Of a stretch of DNA of 37,802 nucleotides, positions 33,815 through 37,802 are shown piece after piece. The notes under the pieces were generated by a model, which was not told where the DNA came from, searched no databases, and saw nothing but the letters and a program-made list of their open reading frames with translations. Origin of the DNA: Comamonas sp. (GTDB taxonomy: Bacteria; Pseudomonadota; Gammaproteobacteria; Burkholderiales; Burkholderiaceae_C); NCBI GenBank assembly GCA_015478895.1, contig JADMKK010000024.1, positions 1 through 37,802 of the forward strand, written 5' to 3'. The position numbers were made by a program, and so were the translations under genes. How positions within the stretch are numbered: the stretch's first letter is position 1; every line of letters begins with the position of its first letter.

Positions 33815-34762
33815 ATGCGCCGCTCTATTCCATCGACCCAGGCGCTGGCCTGTTTTGAGGCCGCTGCCCGCCACGAAAGCTATACGCGTGCAGCGCAGGA
33901 GCTGGCGCTCACGCAGGGCGCGGTCTCGCGCCAAGTGATGGCGCTGGAGGAGTTTGTGGGCGTAGCGCTGTTTCGCCGCACGCGCCACGGCGTGGCGCTC
34001 ACGCCTGCAGGTGACGCTTACGCCCGCAAGGTGCGCAACTGGTTGCTGGGCATGGAGCGCGATACGCTGGATTTGATGGCGCACCAGGGCACGGGCGGCA
34101 CCATCAAACTGGCGGCAGTGCCCACTTTTGCCACGCGCTGGCTGATGCCGCGCCTGCCTTTGCTGGGCAAGACACACCCGGACATTACCGTGCACATCGA
34201 CACGCAAACGCGGCCGTTTTTGTTTGCCGACACCGGTTTTGACGCTGCGCTGTATGCCGGCACCCCCGAGCAGGTGCGCAACTGGCCCGGTATTGAAGCC
34301 GTGCGTTTGATGGACGAAGACGTCGTGCCCATGTGCAGCCCTGCGTTGCTGGACAAAGCGGCACAACGCGCGCCGGGCCGCGCCTGGCAGCCGCTGCACC
34401 CGCAGGCTTTGGCCGATTTGCCGCTGCTGCAGCAAAGCACGCGCCCGCAGGGCTGGCAGCAGTGGTTTCAGTCGGTCCAGGTGGATGCACCGCACGCGCT
34501 GGACGGGCCGCGCTATGAGTTGTTCTCCATGCTGGCGGTTGCGGCTGCGCACGGCATGGGGGTGGCGCTGATTCCGCCCATGCTGGTGGAGGCCGAGATC
34601 GCCCGGGGCGAGCTGGTCATTGCCTGCGCCCAGCCCTTGAGGGGCGAGCGCAGTTACTACTTCATCACGCCTTCGCAGCCCCCGGCATCGACCGTGCTGC
34701 GCACGTTTTCAAGCTGGCTGCAGCGCAGCGCGCAGCAGTCGGTGGAAGCTCAAAACCGCTGA
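33815..34762 (+). CDS. LysR-family transcriptional regulator (GcdR-like)
   Basis: A 315-residue LysR-type regulator. The N-terminal helix-turn-helix spans about 5-64 ([40 protein letters not shown]), followed by a periplasmic-binding-like effector domain ([18 protein letters not shown]). It belongs to the GcvA-like subgroup. It is divergent from gcdH, so glutaryl-CoA or glutarate-responsive control is the likeliest role (inference from arrangement). ATG 33815 is chosen by the usual family start; upstream frame from 33557 overlaps gcdH antisense. Its last 13 bases overlap the convergent lrgB. Confidence 0.9.
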   Translation: MRRSIPSTQALACFEAAARHESYTRAAQELALTQGAVSRQVMALEEFVGVALFRRTRHGVALTPAGDAYARKVRNWLLGMERDTLDLMAHQGTGGTIKLAAVPTFATRWLMPRLPLLGKTHPDITVHIDTQTRPFLFADTGFDAALYAGTPEQVRNWPGIEAVRLMDEDVVPMCSPALLDKAAQRAPGRAWQPLHPQALADLPLLQQSTRPQGWQQWFQSVQVDAPHALDGPRYELFSMLAVAAAHGMGVALIPPMLVEAEIARGELVIACAQPLRGERSYYFITPSQPPASTVLRTFSSWLQRSAQQSVEAQNR

Positions 34763-35472
34763 AACAGCGCCACGCACAGCGGCATCAGTAGTGCGGTGAG
34801 CACGCCATTCAAACCCATGGCCAAGGCCGCAAAAGCCCCGGCGGTAGGGTTGATCTGAATAGAGCGTGCCGTGCCAATGGCGTGCGCGGTCAAGCCTTGG
34901 GCAAAGCCTTCTACCGCCGGGTCCTGGGTGCCCAGCACACGCAGCAGCAGTGGGGCCATCATGCAGCCGCTGATACCGGTCACAGCCACGGCCACCGCCG
35001 CCAGTGACGGCAGGCCGCCAAAGCGCTCGGCCATGGGCAGGGCAATCGGAATGGTGGCCGATTTGGGCGCCAGCGAAATGATGGTCTCCCAGCTGCCGCC
35101 CAGCGCCCAGGCAATGCCCATGGCCGAAAACAGCGCCACCACACAGCCCACCAGCAGCGCCACCGCAATCGGCCGCCACAGGGCGTAAATGCGCGCACGC
35201 TGTGCGTACAAGGGAATGGCCAGCGCCACGGTGGCCGGGCCAATCAGAATGTTCAGCCACTCGACACCCTGCTTGTAGGTGGCGTAAGGCGTATCGGTGG
35301 CCAGCAGCACACACACGACGATGATGACCGAGGGAAACACGGGAATCAGCAACGGGTGGCAGCGAGAGCGCTTGTACAGCGCCATGGTGGCCAGGTACAC
35401 ACCCATGGTCAGCACCAGCCATGGCAAATGGGTGGCGGACAGGCCGGAGAGCAAGCTTTCCCACGCGCTCAT
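34750..35472 (-). CDS. lrgB: LrgB/CidB-family membrane protein
   Basis: A 240-residue membrane protein with about six to eight helices. VYLATMALYKRSRCHPLLIPVFPSV, IGPATVALAIPLYAQR, APKSATIPIALPMAERFGG and GLTAHAIGTARSIQINP are characteristic of the LrgB family, which acts with LrgA in murein hydrolase control or, in plants and some bacteria, in glycolate/pyruvate transport. The start at 35472 overlaps the lrgA stop in ATGA, so the two are translationally coupled. The C-terminal 13 bases overlap the LysR gene in convergent orientation. Confidence 0.92.
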   Translation of the reverse strand: MSAWESLLSGLSATHLPWLVLTMGVYLATMALYKRSRCHPLLIPVFPSVIIVVCVLLATDTPYATYKQGVEWLNILIGPATVALAIPLYAQRARIYALWRPIAVALLVGCVVALFSAMGIAWALGGSWETIISLAPKSATIPIALPMAERFGGLPSLAAVAVAVTGISGCMMAPLLLRVLGTQDPAVEGFAQGLTAHAIGTARSIQINPTAGAFAALAMGLNGVLTALLMPLCVALFQRF

Positions 35473-35831
35473 GACGCATCCTTGGGTGCGTTCTTCTCGC
35501 GCGCCAGCATCCATTTGAATGTAAAGCCCGTCACCAGAAAAGTGATGGCGGCTCCGGCTACACCAGCCACCAGAAACGGCTGCCACTCCCGGGCAATGCG
35601 GTCAAAGTGCAGCATCACCCCGGCAATGGTGGGAATGAACAGCAGCATCATGTTTTGCAACAGGGTTTGCGAGGTCTGCTCCAGCGCCTGCGGCAGGCGG
35701 CCATAGATCAATAAACCCAGCAGCAACAGCAACGCACCCAGCAATGCGCCAGGAAAAGGGAGTTGGAAGAACCGAACCAAAGCCTCGCCCACCAGTTGAA
35801 AGGTGAACAAGGCCGCAAGCGCATACAGCAT
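35469..35831 (-). CDS. lrgA: CidA/LrgA-family membrane protein
   Basis: A 120-residue holin-like protein with four membrane helices, starting MLYALAALFTFQLVGEALVRFFQLPFPGALLG and containing LLQNMMLLFIPTIAGVML, typical for CidA/LrgA. Together with LrgB it forms the membrane pair linked with cell lysis control or small organic acid transport. GGATG lies upstream of the ATG at 35831. No LytR- or LysR-type regulator divergent from it was found; the LysR gene beyond lrgB faces gcdH instead. Confidence 0.9.
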   Translation of the reverse strand: MLYALAALFTFQLVGEALVRFFQLPFPGALLGALLLLLGLLIYGRLPQALEQTSQTLLQNMMLLFIPTIAGVMLHFDRIAREWQPFLVAGVAGAAITFLVTGFTFKWMLAREKNAPKDAS

Positions 35832-36155
35832 GACAAAACATCCATCAAAGCAATGGGTGTGCAGTCTAGGTATTCGCAGCGCTTTCGCAATGCTTGGGTT
35901 GTTGCACGTGCGACTTCAGGGCTTTTAGAGCGCTAGCCTTTATGTAATAAGGGCAAGTAGCTATGATTTTTGTGTGTTTGCCTGCTTTCTGTGCAGCTTA
36001 AGACTTGGTTCGGTAAAACAATGACTTAGCGCCCTATTCAGCTCGATTGCAGGGGGTTATCCACAGATTTATCCAGAGATTTCGTGGAGAATCTAGGGTT
36101 TGTACTTACTTCGCGGCGCGACCGATGCTGCTTTCGCTTTTTTCGCGCAGGGCGC
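35832..36155. other. gap between lrgA and small acidic protein gene
   Basis: No gene is seen. It contains one partial AGCTAT-type repeat (35925-35965: GCGCTAG, then TAATAAGGGCAAGTAGCTATGA) and two DnaA-box-like sites at 36057-36077. The lrgA promoter presumably lies just above 35831. Confidence 0.6.
36057..36077 (+). promoter_or_regulatory. two tandem DnaA-box-like sites
   Basis: TTATCCACA (36057-36065) equals the consensus DnaA box, and TTATCCAGA (36069-36077) differs at one position. They are in the same orientation with start-to-start spacing of 12 bases. No replication gene is nearby, so they may be a DnaA-titrating or regulatory site, or chance. Confidence 0.45.
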
Positions 36156-36524
36156 TTACTCCAGCTCCCAACGCTCGCGCAGGGCGTCGCCAAAGGCAGC
36201 GTTGCCGGTGAGCGTCAGCGTCAGCGTGGTGTAGCCGCCGGTCTGGGGCGTTTGGGCATCGATGGCGCGCGCTGCACCATCCCAGCGAATGCGCAGGGCG
36301 CTGCCGTGGTCTTCGTCCTGGGCGCTCAGGTCAAAATCCCAGTCGCCACCTTCGTCCAGCGGGGCGCGATGGCCGCGAAAGTCATGGCTGGCCCAGTGCA
36401 GCACTTGGCGCACTTCATCGAGCAAAGCGGCCCAGCGGCTCTCGGCCACACTGGCCATGGCATCCCAGGTGCCGTTGCCGTCTTCGTCTTCGCTGTATTC
36501 AAAATCAAGGTAGTCCAAGGCCAT
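36156..36524 (-). CDS. small acidic hypothetical protein
   Basis: A 122-residue, strongly acidic soluble protein beginning MALDYLDFEYSEDEDGNGTWDAMASV. Middle segments include WAALLDEVRQVLHWASHDF and DWDFDLSAQDED. No family could be named, though it appears to be a Burkholderiales-type conserved protein. GGAGAG lies upstream of ATG 36524 and fixes the start; the frame to 36608 reads into a palindromic repeat and was rejected. It follows the hydrolase gene on the same strand but a palindromic element separates them. Confidence 0.7.
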   Translation of the reverse strand: MALDYLDFEYSEDEDGNGTWDAMASVAESRWAALLDEVRQVLHWASHDFRGHRAPLDEGGDWDFDLSAQDEDHGSALRIRWDGAARAIDAQTPQTGGYTTLTLTLTGNAAFGDALRERWELE

Positions 36525-36546
36525 TACGTTCTCTCCGTTATTGCGC

Positions 36547-36637
36547 AAAAGAATAGCTAGTTGCCCTTGATTGATCAGCATTTGACGATCAAAACACTTG
36601 CAAGACAAGGTTTTACAAGGGCAAGCAGCTCTCTTTT
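36547..36637. repeat. palindromic intergenic element, copy 4
   Basis: The left arm, starting AAAAGAATAGCTAGTTGCCC (36547-36569), and the right arm (36616-36637), ending GCAAGCAGCTCTCTTTT, are complementary at most positions. The right arm touches the hydrolase stop codon and the left arm lies in the leader of the small acidic protein gene. Confidence 0.65.
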
Positions 36638-37476
36638 CAGGACTTGGTCAGGACTGACTTGGTGTGCGCGGCCACTTGCAGATTGAGCAAGCTGGCCTCC
36701 ATGGCAGCGGCAGTCACGTGGGGCTGCTCCATGGGGAACAGGTGGCCACCATCGACCATCATGGTGCGGCCGTGGGTGATGCGCCGTGTCATGTCCATGC
36801 CCACTTGCTTCATCTCTTTGGAGAGCATGCCGCCGATGAACGCCACCGGGCAGCGTAGCGGGTGCCGGCGCAGCAAGGCGTTGAGGTTGTGCGGCAGCGT
36901 GTTGTAGATAGCGGTTTCTTCTTCGCGCGCAAAGTGCAGGCCCACGCGGCCATCGGGCAAGGTGCTCATGCCGTGCTCCACATAGTCCTGCAGCATTTGC
37001 GGATGCCAGCGCGCAAACGCTTTTTTGCTCTGGAACAGGGCCAGTGCCTCTTCACGGCTGGCCCAGCTATTGCGGCGTTTGCTGCTGATCTTGCCGGGCG
37101 AGACACTGCCGATCAACTTGGCGCGCTTGGCCATTTCGAGCGATTTGGCGCGCCAGCCGCTGATCAGTGGGGCGTCGAGCATCAGCACCCCGCGTGCCAG
37201 GTCCGGGTGCTGCGCTGCCAGCATGACGCTGACAAAACCTCCCAGCGAATGCCCCACCAACCAGGCCGGCTGCCCCCAGCGCTGCACCAGCGGCTGGGCA
37301 AAGTCTGCCAGCTGCTGCACCAGATGGGGCCAGTTGCTGGTGACGGCATAGCGCTCGTCATGCCCGAAACGATCGAGCGCATGCACTTCAAAACCGCGCT
37401 CACGCAGCAAGGCAAACAACAGGCGGTAAGTGCCAGCAGGAAAGCTGTTGGCGTGCGAAAAAATCAAGGGTTGCAT
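36637..37476 (-). CDS. alpha/beta hydrolase
   Basis: A 279-residue alpha/beta hydrolase fold protein. The first strand region PLIFSHANSFPAGTYRLL carries the oxyanion-hole histidine, the nucleophile elbow GHSLGG places S77, and the C-terminal MVDGGHLFPMEQP supplies the catalytic histidine. No signal peptide is seen, so it is probably cytosolic. The substrate is unknown. Starts at 37476 or 37503 are possible; the former begins directly at the conserved fold. It follows the protease gene by 36 bp on the same strand and may be cotranscribed with it. Confidence 0.85.
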   Translation of the reverse strand: MQPLIFSHANSFPAGTYRLLFALLRERGFEVHALDRFGHDERYAVTSNWPHLVQQLADFAQPLVQRWGQPAWLVGHSLGGFVSVMLAAQHPDLARGVLMLDAPLISGWRAKSLEMAKRAKLIGSVSPGKISSKRRNSWASREEALALFQSKKAFARWHPQMLQDYVEHGMSTLPDGRVGLHFAREEETAIYNTLPHNLNALLRRHPLRCPVAFIGGMLSKEMKQVGMDMTRRITHGRTMMVDGGHLFPMEQPHVTAAAMEASLLNLQVAAHTKSVLTKS

Positions 37477-37512
37477 GCGTTGTAGTGAGGGCTGGCACTG
37501 CAACCGCAGTGC

Positions 37513-37802
37513 CTACATCAGCTTTTCTTTGGGAGAGGTGATTTTCTTGATAGGACTGGGCTTGTCCATCACCAGCGGGACGCTGCTGTTGCCCCCGAAC
37601 CACTGCGGATCTTCAATGCTGTCAAACACCGCGCGCAGGCGCTCGCCCCAGTTGCTGCGCAGCATGTTGAAGTAGGGGTTGCCTTCGTCAATGCACACCA
37701 CCTTGTCGCAGTTAAAACTGTCTGCGGCGTACACCGCCAAATCCAGCGGCAGGCCCACGGACAGGTTGGATTTGAGCGTGCTGTCCATCGACACCAGCGC
37801 GC
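37513..37802 (-). CDS. Anbu-type (proteasome-like) protease, C-terminal part
   Basis: The gene continues beyond the right edge of the window; the visible 95 codons are its 3' part. ALVSMDSTLKSNLSVGLPLDLAVY followed by DEGNPYFNMLRSNWGERLRAVF matches the C-terminal region of the bacterial proteasome-type protease family (ancestral beta subunit, Anbu, COG3484). The active-site threonine at the start of the mature protein lies outside the window. The frame is open to the edge. Order on the minus strand is protease then hydrolase with a 36-bp gap. Confidence 0.75.
   Translation of the reverse strand, partial: ALVSMDSTLKSNLSVGLPLDLAVYAADSFNCDKVVCIDEGNPYFNMLRSNWGERLRAVFDSIEDPQWFGGNSSVPLVMDKPSPIKKITSPKEKLM

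Noticed and set aside
1..37802. CRISPR array, rRNA or tRNA genes
   Set aside because: No regularly spaced identical repeats and no tRNA-like cloverleaf or rRNA sequence were seen on either strand.

Overview
The window is GC-rich chromosomal DNA of a betaproteobacterium, most likely family Comamonadaceae (order Burkholderiales). Supporting this are two orphan Bug-type tricarboxylate receptors, the ppsR/ppsA pair, azurin, a PPK2, a CidA/LrgAB pair, an Anbu-type protease end, and many intergenic elements carrying the 'AGCTATCAA' motif that I recall as abundant in that family. No rRNA, tRNA, CRISPR array or prophage was seen.

Layout. (1) 1-1992 is accessory: the end of an IS903-like insertion sequence (IS5 family) cuts a very AT-rich hypothetical gene, followed by a PLD-fold protein and about 0.7 kb of repeats. 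(2) 1993-10281 holds an orphan acyl-CoA dehydrogenase and then a tightly coupled respiratory cluster: a Tat-exported FAD oxidoreductase, CtaG, a CopD/HemJ-like membrane protein, a haem-copper oxidase subunit II without CuA cysteines, a fused subunit I-III, and a small membrane protein. Most joints are 4-bp stop/start overlaps, and an antisense DUF2231 membrane gene sits inside the cluster. (3) 10357-18728 is a housekeeping and envelope mix: YdfG-type SDR, OmpA-like lipoprotein, a Walker-A-less ABC-ATPase homologue, two small proteins, azurin, a pRiA4 ORF-3-like protein, a Bug receptor, a ferredoxin-reductase and an epimerase-like SDR. (4) 18725-28090 has a DUF4124 protein, PPK2, SotB-like MFS efflux, the divergent ppsR and ppsA genes, and a DUF4212/sodium:solute symporter pair with an EF-hand loop. 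(5) 28295-34762 has a double-domain FKBP, an HxlR regulator with a 35-bp palindrome upstream, a class III CoA-transferase, a Bug receptor, glutaryl-CoA dehydrogenase and a divergent LysR regulator; the last four may form a glutarate uptake and catabolism module. (6) 34750-37802 has lrgA-lrgB, two close DnaA-box-like sites, a small acidic protein, an alpha/beta hydrolase and the 3' part of an Anbu-type protease.

How the genes fit together. The most unusual unit is the 3537-10281 respiratory cluster. I infer that an exported flavin dehydrogenase could pass electrons to quinone, and a dedicated quinol-type oxidase could reoxidise it. A second theme is a family of imperfect palindromic intergenic elements (at least five copies), often placed at gene ends next to or overlapping terminators. 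Most real terminators are clear GC hairpins with T-tracts and mark single-gene or two-gene transcription units.
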